25,841 nt of DNA from a virus. The stretch lies in the IMG/VR virus record IMGVR_UViG_3300030451_001698, positions 1 through 25,841 of that record. One strand, given 5' to 3'. Shown one piece after another: positions 14,963 through 21,708 of the stretch. Below the pieces are notes generated by a model. The model was not told where the DNA came from and made no database searches. It worked only from the letters and a program-made list of their open reading frames with translations. The translations under genes and the position numbers were made by a program. The number at the start of each line of letters is the position of its first letter. Position 1 is the stretch's first letter.

Positions 14963-15184
14963 TTACTCCGACGTATTATTTTTTGCCCACTTGACTACAG
15001 TGTTAATAACAACTGCTGCAATTGGTACAAGCATAACACCTGCATTTCCAAGATCTAGATTACCAAGATTTTCACCTAGATAAGTAAGACCAGCAGCTAG
15101 AGCTACTAATGCAGTATTTTTTGCAATATCTACAACGTCAGCTACATTGAGAGTGAACGCTGGCGAATCATTTTTATCTGACAT
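14963..15184 (-). CDS. small membrane protein, holin-sized
   Basis: This 73-residue protein has two hydrophobic segments (about 24-38, TALVALAAGLTYLG; and about 50-64, VMLVPIAAVVINTVV), a charged N-terminus and a lysine-containing C-terminus (KWAKNNTSE). Size and topology resemble class II holins, though sequence family membership cannot be claimed. ATG at 15184 has GAGGTG upstream. It sits between the PAS-membrane protein and the papain-like peptidase. A virion membrane component is the alternative. Confidence 0.6.
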   Translation of the reverse strand: MSDKNDSPAFTLNVADVVDIAKNTALVALAAGLTYLGENLGNLDLGNAGVMLVPIAAVVINTVVKWAKNNTSE

Positions 15185-15186
15185 AT

Positions 15187-15777
15187 TTACACCTCATCAG
15201 TTTTTGTAACACTTACTAAAAATCCTCCATGTTTATCCTCATCTATGCGATAGGGATAACCTAAAAATCTTATTTCTTCTCCATCGAAATTTTTTGTTGG
15301 TCTTGAGAATCTTCTGTTCATCGTTAAACAAGACATAAATTCTTTTAAAACATCTTCTCTTTCATCTTCATGAATAATATTTAGCCAATCGAATCCTTCT
15401 AAATGCGCTCCACCTGCTGGCAGATATTTGAAAAAATTAGCATTGCTCCATATCATTCTTCCATCTTCGTCTGTTTCAAAGAGTGCCGCACCGCTGTAAT
15501 GTAAAGCGGCTTTTGTTCTTTGAATGATAACTTTTTGTCTTTCTTCTATTCTTTCGCAGCTTTTTCCCATAGATATTATGGCATCTTTTAAGCTGCTGCC
15601 ACCATTTGTTGTTAGTTCTTTTTTTATATCATTTACAGATTCCATAAAGAAATCTTGGTTTTTGCATAGTTTTACGATTGGTTTAAGAAATTTTTTCCAA
15701 AATATGGTTATAAGCCCAATCGCACCGCTCAAACCTCCAAATATAATTGTTATTATTTCTGGATTTAGTTCTGTCAC
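15187..15777 (-). CDS. membrane-anchored PAS-domain protein
   Basis: This 196-residue protein has one N-terminal transmembrane segment (about 9-27), a predicted helical linker (about 40-88) and a C-terminal PAS domain (about 90-192). The domain is recognisable from ALFETDEDGRMIWSNANFF, then HEDEREDVLKEF and the final strands FLGYPYR and GGFLVSVTKT. PAS domains sense ligands, redox or light, usually in signalling proteins, but no kinase, cyclase or other output domain follows. The start is GTG at 15777 with AGAGG seven bases upstream. A terminator lies only 18 bases upstream and no promoter is seen between. The protein could act as a membrane sensor that times holin or envelope events. That link is inference from position. 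Confidence 0.74.
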   Translation of the reverse strand: MTELNPEIITIIFGGLSGAIGLITIFWKKFLKPIVKLCKNQDFFMESVNDIKKELTTNGGSSLKDAIISMGKSCERIEERQKVIIQRTKAALHYSGAALFETDEDGRMIWSNANFFKYLPAGGAHLEGFDWLNIIHEDEREDVLKEFMSCLTMNRRFSRPTKNFDGEEIRFLGYPYRIDEDKHGGFLVSVTKTDEV

Positions 15778-15792
15778 TTTTTTGCCTCTTGT

Positions 15793-15826
15793 ATGAAAAT
15801 AAAGACACGCCCCCTTCCGAGGGCGT
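15793..15826 (-). terminator. rho-independent terminator after the 223-residue gene
   Basis: Transcribed on the minus strand, 15819-15826 pairs with 15807-15814 (ACGCCCTC with GGGGGCGT, one G-U pair) closing a GGAA tetraloop. It is followed by a U-rich but interrupted tail (GTCTTTATTTTCAT). It lies 23 bases after the stop codon of the 223-residue gene and just before the GTG start of the PAS gene. Because no promoter is visible between them, partial read-through probably feeds the downstream genes. Confidence 0.85.
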
Positions 15827-15848
15827 ATCCAATTGCTTAAACAAAATA

Positions 15849-16520
15849 TTAAGAAGACGTATCAGTTGCGTCTTCAAATGCATCTCTAGCTTTGTACTCA
15901 TCCGTAGTTGCCTTACCAAGACCACCAAAGTGGTATGTAAGTTCACCCGGAACAGCTCTAGTTGGGCTTGCTGCTTGATCTGTAGCAGCCGTGCTGCCAT
16001 CGTCAGCTTGCACAAAATTCTGAGCATCACCAGCGTTTGATCCCTTTGTTCTACCCGGAACAACACCACTGCTTGGAACAGCAAGGACATCAAATGCTCT
16101 GTCAGAATCACTTCCAACTCTGCGAGTTGAAGAAATTCTGTGAATACTGTCTTGACCGATGCTATCATACTGAGCGCCGGGGATGGTTAGTAAGGTTGAG
16201 GCATCGTTATTAATTTTGCCAGCACCGTCTGCGCCAGCAGCCTTAATAATGAAATTCCTCTCTCCTCTTGCTGGGCTATAAGCCAAACCTCCAGTGCCAG
16301 CAGATTTTGCTGTTGTTACACCTTGAGGATCTTCAAATAAACCTCCATCACCACCATCATTAGACTTAACTTTTGAGCCATACTCAGAGCCAGTTTTTAG
16401 CTCATTTGGATTTAGCACATCAGTAATAGGACTGTCTGATGCTGGAGTACCCCCATTGACGACTGTACCGCCATCAACTTTTTCGTTACCTCCAGCTTGT
16501 TTTGCAGCTGTAGTAGACAT
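15849..16520 (-). CDS. probable virion protein, Gly/Ser/Thr/Asp-rich
   Basis: This 223-residue protein is dominated by Gly, Ala, Ser, Thr and Asp, with few large hydrophobics and no recognisable enzyme motif. It looks extended or loop-rich. It has a clean SD (GGAG seven bases before ATG at 16520), its own terminator, and an 86-base untranslated region before it. This is the pattern of a gene needing high or separately timed expression, such as a capsid decoration or other abundant virion protein. The gene for a sigma-like factor lies directly upstream. I do not recognise a family, so structural identity rests on composition and context. Confidence 0.62.
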   Translation of the reverse strand: MSTTAAKQAGGNEKVDGGTVVNGGTPASDSPITDVLNPNELKTGSEYGSKVKSNDGGDGGLFEDPQGVTTAKSAGTGGLAYSPARGERNFIIKAAGADGAGKINNDASTLLTIPGAQYDSIGQDSIHRISSTRRVGSDSDRAFDVLAVPSSGVVPGRTKGSNAGDAQNFVQADDGSTAATDQAASPTRAVPGELTYHFGGLGKATTDEYKARDAFEDATDTSS

Positions 16521-16606
16521 ATATCATCTCCGTATATAATGTAATTTTGTTAAAAGTAATGTCCACATTGTCCTTTTTAGTCCTATTCCTAATAACATAT
16601 ACACTT

Positions 16607-17083
16607 TTATACAAACTTGTGCTGAAAATTTTTAGTCATTTTTTTAACCCTTTTACGCACAGTTTCCTTGCCAATACCATATTTATTTGACAATTCTTCG
16701 TTGGTCATTTTGGAGATTTTGTCAAGAATTAAACTTTTTTCTAAGTCGTTTTCAGCTTCATCCAAAATGTCAATCATGAGTTCTTCTGTATTTTTTGGAG
16801 CCTTTATTGAAGGGTGCAATTTATGGTTTGACCTGTGCTTGTTTAAAAACTTGACAGCCTTCAAACATTCAATATAGACACCTTTATACAGATAAGTAGT
16901 GAACTTACACTTCTTTTCTGGCTTAAAATTTAGAAAACATTTCCACAATGCGTTTAATTTACAGGTATAAATATCATCTGAATCTAGCTGTTTAATGAAC
17001 TTCTTACAGGCATGATTCATGATATTTGTAATATCTTTATCATTTAGAGCGTTTTCAATTTTTTTATCAATGCATTCTTCCAT
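16607..17083 (-). CDS. small sigma-70-like transcription factor
   Basis: This 158-residue protein reads as a compact sigma factor. A region 2-like helical part is at about 25-82, with an acidic patch (SDDIYTCKLNALWKCFLNF) and KFTTYLYKGVYIECLKAVK, the latter resembling the F-x-T-Y-x-Y-x-x-I core of region 2. A helix-turn-helix follows at the C-terminus (MTNEELSNKYGIGKETVRKRV, about 126-147) like region 4. It is shorter than T4 gp55 (about 185) but has the HTH that gp55 lacks. It should bind host RNA polymerase and redirect it to phage promoters, probably late ones. ATG at 17083 has AGGAG upstream. A DNA-binding regulator unrelated to sigma is the alternative. Confidence 0.66.
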   Translation of the reverse strand: MEECIDKKIENALNDKDITNIMNHACKKFIKQLDSDDIYTCKLNALWKCFLNFKPEKKCKFTTYLYKGVYIECLKAVKFLNKHRSNHKLHPSIKAPKNTEELMIDILDEAENDLEKSLILDKISKMTNEELSNKYGIGKETVRKRVKKMTKNFQHKFV

Positions 17084-17092
17084 AATAATCTC

Positions 17093-17512
17093 CTAAGTTA
17101 TAATATTATATTCAATGTTCTTGCGAACCTCTTTAAAATCAAACATTTTCCCGATACCCACAAAAAATCTATATCTACTTAAAACTTTTAGTAACTCAAC
17201 TCCTTCTGTTTTATTTAACATAGCTTTTGTTTCTTTAGTTATATCAAAATTAGTATGCCCAATCCAGCAATCAAAGTTAGATAACATAGCCATGTCGTCC
17301 ATCAATTCTTTTGATACTGGTAGAAATGGCATGTTACCAGCAGCGTTAGATTGCTTGTATGTATCCATAAATTCTTCTTCATCTTCCTCATCTTCTTCAG
17401 ATTCTTCGTAAACTATCATTTGCTGTATAATAGTTTTTAAAAGAGGGGAAGACATTTGCTTTTCAATCAAATCTTCATATTTTTGCCATCCAATTTTTCT
17501 TTTTACTTTCAT
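17093..17512 (-). CDS. unknown protein with acidic insert, next to the sigma-like gene
   Basis: No family is recognised for this 139-residue protein. The N-terminus is basic (MKVKRKIGWQKYEDLI), followed by a highly acidic low-complexity insert (EESEEDEEDEEE, about 36-47). The C-terminal half looks folded (LSNFDCWIGHTNFDITKE ... VLSRYRFFVGIGKMFDF). No strong SD is seen before ATG at 17512, which lies just after the previous stop, so translation may be coupled. Its tight link to the sigma-like gene suggests a partner or co-regulator, but this is only inference. Confidence 0.62.
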   Translation of the reverse strand: MKVKRKIGWQKYEDLIEKQMSSPLLKTIIQQMIVYEESEEDEEDEEEFMDTYKQSNAAGNMPFLPVSKELMDDMAMLSNFDCWIGHTNFDITKETKAMLNKTEGVELLKVLSRYRFFVGIGKMFDFKEVRKNIEYNIIT

Positions 17513-17513
17513 G

Positions 17514-17852
17514 TTACATCATGTCCAAGGGTGAAATGCACGGTTTATCGTCCACATTTGTATCTGCTTTATATGTTTTCTGTGCCTGATCCATTATAAT
17601 ACTACCAAGTCTTGTCAATAAATCAACCAGTAATTCTTCATGACCAGCATTAATTAATCCGTCTCTAATTAAGTTTATCGTATGAACGATAGAATAATCT
17701 GAAGCAAGGACTTCAATAATTTTTGCCATAGCTTCGTTAGACTCTGTATCATAGTTTCCCATACTAGCATCAATAATTACGTCGTTATCATCTTTGTACA
17801 ATGTATAACTAACTGATGCTAGAATATTATCGTCTATATTATTATCTTCCAT
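17514..17852 (-). CDS. unknown acidic protein, 112 residues
   Basis: This 112-residue protein is acidic with an N-terminal strand-rich part (ILASVSYTLYKDDNDVIIDA) and a C-terminal helical part (TINLIRDGLINAGHEELLVDLLTRLGSIIM). No motif is recognised. ATG at 17852 has AGAAG six bases upstream and overlaps the glycosyltransferase gene by 11 bases. Two bases separate its stop from the next gene. Function unknown. Confidence 0.62.
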   Translation of the reverse strand: MEDNNIDDNILASVSYTLYKDDNDVIIDASMGNYDTESNEAMAKIIEVLASDYSIVHTINLIRDGLINAGHEELLVDLLTRLGSIIMDQAQKTYKADTNVDDKPCISPLDMM

Positions 17853-18915
17853 GTAATACTTCTTTTATTTTAAGGGCAGAATTCTGCCATGAAAATTTAT
17901 TTGCAGTATCTACGCCAGCTTGATTTATACCTAAAGAATTATTTTGTTTGCACTGATGAATTTTTCTCATGTGAGCCACAAAACAATCTATCTGGTCATC
18001 AGATATTTTTGCCCAATTGCCACACTTCCCGTGAAACCATTTGCCATCAAAAGCAAGTTCTGTTTCTTTTATTTCCACTAGATCTGAGTTTATATCATTG
18101 CAAAACTCAGTATGCGCTGAATAATTCGTTGTGATAACACTTTTGCCACAGGCTAGCATCTCTAACAATTCTAAATTCCAACCCTCTGCTCTAGACGGAA
18201 AGATGCCACAGTCAGTTTGCGCCATAATATTATACACCTCTTCGTGTGTATTTACCCTATCAATAAACTTGATTTTGTCGTTTAGTTTGCTGTTTAAGTA
18301 TAGGTTTTTCCACGTATTATCTTCTTCTTCTGAAAAAAATGGATTATTTGTCATCATCCATAGTTCTACATTATCTTCTGGTTCAAATGCTTTATTAAAT
18401 ATATTAACTAATATATCATGACCTTTTCTAATCTCCCATTTTCCGCAGTTAAAAAATATAGTTTTTTCTGATTTTGACTGTACTGGTTTAAATATATTAG
18501 TATCTACACCTAGAGGAATTACCTGAACTTCACTAGACGGCCTATAAAGATTCATTAACATCATATTCTTAGCCCAGTGAGAACATACAAAAATTTTATC
18601 TAAAGTATTTAAGTGATGTTTTTCTACGTCGTTGAACTTATCTAATTCAAAGATTGGAAATCCTATTCTAGTTCCAGATCCTACAAATTGTGCCATATCG
18701 TGTTGATGCCAGATTTTTATACATGGAGCTTCACTGTTAAAAAACTGTGCATTTGCCATAGTTTTGTTTAAAATGTCTGCATCTTCTTGAGATGTAGCGT
18801 GAACATTGCCAATGGGCCATAGAGCAATATCAGTTATCTTAGATAATTCTTTAGTTATATTCCATCCAGCAACGCCGTAACCTAAAGGATTAATTGGTGC
18901 AATAATATTTATCAT
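17842..18915 (-). CDS. glycosyltransferase family 4-like (GT-B fold)
   Basis: This 357-residue protein begins at ATG 18915, which has a GGGAG SD and overlaps the previous stop codon as ATGA; an in-frame extension to 18939 would overlap the upstream gene and is rejected. The N-terminal domain starts MINIIAPINPLGYGVAGWNI, the loop that holds the acceptor in GT-B enzymes. A GIDT-like hinge follows (PLGVDTNIFKP), then a second domain with GKWEIRKGHDILVN. The E-x7-E signature is in the segment EGWNLELLE with FPSR before it. It would transfer a nucleotide-sugar-derived sugar to glycan, DNA or protein. It lies 3 kb from the sulfotransferase cassette, behind a separate promoter. Confidence 0.85.
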   Translation of the reverse strand: MINIIAPINPLGYGVAGWNITKELSKITDIALWPIGNVHATSQEDADILNKTMANAQFFNSEAPCIKIWHQHDMAQFVGSGTRIGFPIFELDKFNDVEKHHLNTLDKIFVCSHWAKNMMLMNLYRPSSEVQVIPLGVDTNIFKPVQSKSEKTIFFNCGKWEIRKGHDILVNIFNKAFEPEDNVELWMMTNNPFFSEEEDNTWKNLYLNSKLNDKIKFIDRVNTHEEVYNIMAQTDCGIFPSRAEGWNLELLEMLACGKSVITTNYSAHTEFCNDINSDLVEIKETELAFDGKWFHGKCGNWAKISDDQIDCFVAHMRKIHQCKQNNSLGINQAGVDTANKFSWQNSALKIKEVLHGR

Positions 18916-19448
18916 TTTGACTCCCTGAAGAAAAACCATCTTTTTAGTTTTGCAGTGTCTTCACATTTTGATACATCGTATAGATAAGCGAGCATAGAGT
19001 CCATGCTGCTAAATATATGTTCGTGTGGTAACATAAAGAAAAGCCAGTTAGGTGCTGCCATTTTACCCTGCTCGCACCACACTAAGATAGGTTTTTTCTG
19101 CCTGTTGGCTGTAGCTATTTCTTCGTATGATCCACACATGTGGACGTTCATATTTATATTAGCAATAACAAAATCAGATACATCAACACATCTTAGATCT
19201 GCATTTCTTATATGTCCGTACTCTTCCCTAATTTTATGAAACTGTCCAGTTTGTTTATAATAATCTATAATTGTTCTAGTGTCTGGTCCCTCTTTCGCAG
19301 ATTCTATGGGTTTATCACAAGGGTTGATGACACTGATACTTAATTCTTGTAACATAGGTGTGATAGCATTTCTCCACCCAACACCACCATCAACAACCCT
19401 GTCCATAGCACCAGCAAGATATGTCCTCATGTTCTTTAGATTATTCAT
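18912..19448 (-). CDS. nucleoside 2-deoxyribosyltransferase-like protein
   Basis: From ATG at 19448 (AGGAG about six bases upstream, overlapping the previous stop as TAATG) the product is 178 residues. The fold pattern is that of the NDT superfamily: an opening strand MRTYLAGAMDRV, then a helix, a strand VINPCDK, an acidic motif VDVSDFVIANI, and a GSYEEIATANRQKKPILVW segment. The glutamate in the last segment corresponds to the nucleophile position of NDT enzymes. These enzymes exchange or hydrolyse the base of deoxynucleosides or deoxynucleotides. Nucleotide salvage or modified-base metabolism is the likely use. The C-terminal 40 residues are specific to this protein. A plain deoxynucleotide hydrolase is an alternative. 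Confidence 0.72.
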   Translation of the reverse strand: MNNLKNMRTYLAGAMDRVVDGGVGWRNAITPMLQELSISVINPCDKPIESAKEGPDTRTIIDYYKQTGQFHKIREEYGHIRNADLRCVDVSDFVIANINMNVHMCGSYEEIATANRQKKPILVWCEQGKMAAPNWLFFMLPHEHIFSSMDSMLAYLYDVSKCEDTAKLKRWFFFRESK

Positions 19449-19912
19449 TAACAACTCCTACTCATTGTGATTGTAAGAAATTCTTGAATAGTTTTTGGAT
19501 CATGTTCATTGAAAGTTTTGCTTACAATGTATTTTCTTTCTCGTACACCTTTAATTCCTAAAGATTTTAGTGCATCAAAACAATCTTGCTGTAAAGGCGT
19601 GTAGCCATTTTGATTACGCTCGACAGCGGGTTTTGATGGCGCAGAGGATGGTTTCCTAGCAGCTTGCATGTTTGCTTTTTTCTTCGGTTTAGCTTTAGCT
19701 TTGGTTTTAGTTTTAGGAACAGGGGGAGGTTGTATATTTGCAGAAATTTGTGCTGAGTGAAAAACTTCTTGTTCTGGATATTCTTCATACTCTGCCAATA
19801 CCAGCTTGTCACTAAACTTCCAATAATTATTTTTGTTAAACAAGTGGCACACAAACATAAACAAGAAAATAATTGTTGCTACATCTACTGAAAAATTGCT
19901 AACTGTATTCAT
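19448..19912 (-). CDS. single-pass membrane protein with basic linker and small C-terminal helical domain
   Basis: This 154-residue protein has an N-terminal transmembrane segment (VDVATIIFLFMFVCHLF, about 9-25) and a long disordered, Pro/Lys/Ala-rich linker (about 60-100). A helical C-terminus follows (LQQDCFDALKSLGIKG, about 106-121, then SKTFNEHDPKTIQEFLT). The last part resembles the small three-helix domain III of RuvA by eye (A-L-x-x-L-G-x-K), which normally binds a helicase, but the match is weak. ATG at 19912 has GGAG seven bases upstream. It is the first gene after the strong promoter at 19.93-19.96 kb, so it is likely expressed at the head of this unit. Function unknown. Confidence 0.66.
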   Translation of the reverse strand: MNTVSNFSVDVATIIFLFMFVCHLFNKNNYWKFSDKLVLAEYEEYPEQEVFHSAQISANIQPPPVPKTKTKAKAKPKKKANMQAARKPSSAPSKPAVERNQNGYTPLQQDCFDALKSLGIKGVRERKYIVSKTFNEHDPKTIQEFLTITMSRSC

Positions 19913-19932
19913 AATTTTGCTCCTTTACTACT

Positions 19933-19960
19933 ATTATACTGCTAGTATCGTCTTAGTCAA
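19933..19960 (-). promoter_or_regulatory. sigma-70-type promoter
   Basis: On the minus strand, -35 TTGACT (19955-19960) and -10 TATAAT (19933-19938) are separated by 16 bases, close to the bacterial housekeeping consensus. A second overlapping TTGACT (19960-19965) would give a 21-base spacer and is less likely. The predicted start would lie about 14-16 bases before ATG 19912, next to the SD GGAG. It lies directly after a rho-independent terminator, so it begins a new transcription unit. The consensus suggests use by the unmodified host RNA polymerase, probably early. Confidence 0.8.
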
Positions 19961-19970
19961 GTCAAAACTT

Positions 19971-20008
19971 TAAAAAAATAGCCCGACAGGGAAAACCATA
20001 TCGGGCTA
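19971..20008 (-). terminator. rho-independent terminator after ssb
   Basis: In the minus-strand transcript 20001-20008 (TAGCCCGA) pairs perfectly with 19979-19986 (TCGGGCTA) around a 14-base loop. A run of seven Ts at 19972-19978 follows. It lies 25 bases after the SSB stop codon and ends the transcription unit that contains the glycan, deaminase and SSB genes. Confidence 0.92.
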
Positions 20009-20033
20009 TCTAGATTGGCATGATTGATTAAGC

Positions 20034-20369
20034 CTAACTTTCTCGCTTCTCTTGAGAGGAAGCACCGGAAGGTCCGAGTGAAATCTCGTCTGCCATTACG
20101 CAAACTGACATTTTATCCTTTCCTTCCTTATCTTTATAATCGTCGATCTTAATCTTTCCTTGGACTCCCACCAACCTGCCTCTCTTAAGATGGTCCTTGA
20201 GAGCTTCTGCCATCTTACCAAAACAAAGAACATTTAGATACAAAGTATCATCATTTCTTCTATCATTTACAGCCATACGAAATTTAGCCATTGATGTACC
20301 TTTTTGGGTAACATTAAAATCGGCATCTTTCGTAAGTCTTCCACATCCCAACCAAGTATTAATATTCAT
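20034..20369 (-). CDS. ssb: single-stranded DNA-binding protein
   Basis: This 111-residue protein has the OB-fold pattern of bacterial-type SSB: GRLTKDADF, then AKFRMAVNDR, LYLNVLCFGKMAEAL and LVGVQGKIKIDDYKD. It binds ssDNA at forks and in recombination. The usual C-terminal acidic tip (DDDIPF-like) that recruits partners is absent; the end is short and charged (SQEKRES). A tetramer is expected from the family. ATG at 20369 has GGAGGT four bases upstream and directly follows the stop of the previous gene. It is the last gene before the terminator at 19.97-20.01 kb. Confidence 0.9.
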   Translation of the reverse strand: MNINTWLGCGRLTKDADFNVTQKGTSMAKFRMAVNDRRNDDTLYLNVLCFGKMAEALKDHLKRGRLVGVQGKIKIDDYKDKEGKDKMSVCVMADEISLGPSGASSQEKRES

Positions 20370-20687
20370 TTATACCTCCAGTGCTGAACGAATCTTACCA
20401 CGCAAAACTTGAGTATTACCACGATTATGAGTTCCCAACGTTGCACTGTAAATCGCTCTAGCAGTGGTACGAGGAATACCTAACAAACTTGCCGCATACT
20501 CTGTTCCATCCCTAGTGTTATCAAAGACACCTAGACCAGCCTTGTGAGCCAAAGCTGTTACAGGATTCAAAGTATGACCTCGGTGAGTTCCACTCTTAAG
20601 AGTTGCAACAACACGTTTATTGTCAACATCCCAATGGTAAGAGTGAGCAACACCGTTCAATCTATCAATTACACTACTAACATTCAT
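20370..20687 (-). CDS. unknown protein co-transcribed with ssb
   Basis: This 105-residue protein is not recognised. It is basic and His/Thr-rich, with segments such as VVATLKSGTHRGHTLNP and a C-terminal helix (VLRGKIRSALEV). The middle has a helix-like run (GTEYAASLLGIPRTTARAIY) that could be a small DNA-binding unit; IPRTTARAIY might be a recognition helix. ATG at 20687 has AGGAG upstream. It sits directly upstream of ssb without a gap. DNA binding is inferred from charge and context only. Confidence 0.62.
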   Translation of the reverse strand: MNVSSVIDRLNGVAHSYHWDVDNKRVVATLKSGTHRGHTLNPVTALAHKAGLGVFDNTRDGTEYAASLLGIPRTTARAIYSATLGTHNRGNTQVLRGKIRSALEV

Positions 20688-20696
20688 ATCAATCTC

Positions 20697-20891
20697 CTAT
20701 TTTAAACTAGAATCACTAACAGTTGCTGTACTTGTAGAGTTGATACGTTCATTGATTAACGCATTTCCCTGTTCCAAGTAATCAGTAAGCCTTAAAATTT
20801 CATTTTCAATAGTTTGCTTTTGATTATTTAGCTCGTCTATTGCTTTTTGTATTGTTGTCAAGTGTGCTTGCGCCATTTCTTCTACCGACAT
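20697..20891 (-). CDS. small coiled-coil protein
   Basis: From ATG at 20891, with GGAGG six bases upstream, the product is 64 residues. A TTG four codons earlier overlaps the SD itself and is rejected. The sequence is a long helix with heptad-like spacing of hydrophobics (IQKAIDELNNQKQTIENEI), ending in a Ser/Thr-rich tail. It could be a coiled-coil dimer, but the partner and function are unknown. Confidence 0.6.
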   Translation of the reverse strand: MSVEEMAQAHLTTIQKAIDELNNQKQTIENEILRLTDYLEQGNALINERINSTSTATVSDSSLK

Positions 20892-20932
20892 ATTTGCCTC
20901 CAATTTATTTTACTCAAATATTAGAAAAAAAA

Positions 20933-21148
20933 CTACATGTTGTACGTAATATAATTTAAAACGTCTTGATGAGACCAAGTTCTTTTATACTCACCTAATG
21001 TTGCTAATTTACTTATGTCTACGTATTCCTGTTCTAATCTATATATTAACTCTACTAATATTATTTCATTATGAGTTAGTATACATTCTTCGACGAGTTC
21101 TTGTATATCTTCTCTTGAAGAATCTGCTTTGTTTTTCTTTTTAGCCAT
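20933..21148 (-). CDS. small unknown protein, 71 residues
   Basis: The product starts with a basic patch (MAKKKNKADSSRED), then acidic and hydrophobic helices (IQELVEECILTHNEIILVELIYRLEQEY), and a C-terminal segment with WSHQDVLNYI. It is not recognised. It overlaps the dCMP deaminase gene by eight bases and has only a weak AGAG upstream, so it is probably translated by coupling. No transmembrane segment is seen. Confidence 0.55.
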   Translation of the reverse strand: MAKKKNKADSSREDIQELVEECILTHNEIILVELIYRLEQEYVDISKLATLGEYKRTWSHQDVLNYITYNM

Positions 21149-21575
21149 TGAATAACTCTAATATTATACCAGCTTCATGTAATATTTCTCTCGACGTATC
21201 AAAATTTTTTTTCCATCTTGATTCATCATGTACTACCGAAACTACTCTCTTAATACCAGATTGTACAATCAGACCCGCACATCTAGAACATGGCTGAAAA
21301 GGCCAAGTATATAATGTGCAACCCTCAACAGAGGTATTAGCAAACATTAACGCATTGGCCTCTGCATGTACTATTATAGCATATTTTTCCTCTCTGTCAA
21401 CTAATCTTTTTTCAGAATCTTTAACGCCTTTTGGGAATCCGTTAAAACCAATAGATACAATTCTTTTGTTATCATCTACTATAACAGCCCCTACTTGAGT
21501 TGACGGGTCTTTCGACCACGATCCGACTAGTTTGGCTAGTTCAAGAAACCTTTTGTCCCATTTTTTCCCATTCAT
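21141..21575 (-). CDS. dCMP deaminase
   Basis: This 144-residue enzyme would convert dCMP to dUMP, the precursor of dTMP. The zinc site has H70 in VHAEAN (with the catalytic proton shuttle E72) and a PCSRC pair (C96, C99), the family pattern. SKDPSTQVGAVIVDD near the N-terminus is characteristic of dCMP deaminases. The length is typical of short phage and bacterial forms; the T4 enzyme is longer. ATG at 21575 overlaps the end of the small membrane ORF by 35 bases. With dUTPase it provides two routes to dUMP. Regulation by dCTP or dTTP cannot be judged. Confidence 0.9.
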   Translation of the reverse strand: MNGKKWDKRFLELAKLVGSWSKDPSTQVGAVIVDDNKRIVSIGFNGFPKGVKDSEKRLVDREEKYAIIVHAEANALMFANTSVEGCTLYTWPFQPCSRCAGLIVQSGIKRVVSVVHDESRWKKNFDTSREILHEAGIILELFNG

Positions 21576-21708
21576 ACCATAATAATCCTAGATTTGCAAG
21601 CGCGTAAGCGAACCACATCAAAGCGTGTGGATAATCCTGACCACGTATACAACTAATGCAAGTAGTAACGTAACATAAAGTCGATATTATAATTGCTGGC
21701 AATGCCAT
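21541..21708 (-). CDS. candidate small membrane protein
   Basis: A 56-codon frame fills the 111-base gap between the pyruvyltransferase-like gene and dCMP deaminase. It starts at ATG 21708 (22 bases inside the upstream gene) and ends with TGA at 21541 (35 bases inside the deaminase gene). The product has a hydrophobic start (ALPAIIISTLCYVTTCIS) and a second hydrophobic stretch (ALMWFAYALANLGLLWY). Both resemble transmembrane helices linked by a short polar loop (CIRGQDYPH). No clear SD is seen upstream, so translation may be coupled. The two-helix pattern and the fact that the frame covers the whole gap support it. Confidence 0.52.
   Translation of the reverse strand: MALPAIIISTLCYVTTCISCIRGQDYPHALMWFAYALANLGLLWYEWEKMGQKVS

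Noticed and set aside
15683-16168. A minus-strand frame overlapping the structural gene, the terminator and the PAS gene
   Set aside because: It runs through the terminator and is out of frame with two better supported genes.
16521-16606. A 24-codon minus-strand frame and a TATAAAAG motif (16604-16611) resembling a T4 late promoter in the leader of the 223-residue gene
   Set aside because: The frame has no SD. The TATAAAAG overlaps the end of the sigma-like gene and is one weak match in an AT-rich genome, so it is not listed as a promoter.
20904-20932. A run of eight Ts after the 71-residue gene, as a terminator
   Set aside because: No stable stem precedes it; only a three-base-pair stem can be drawn.
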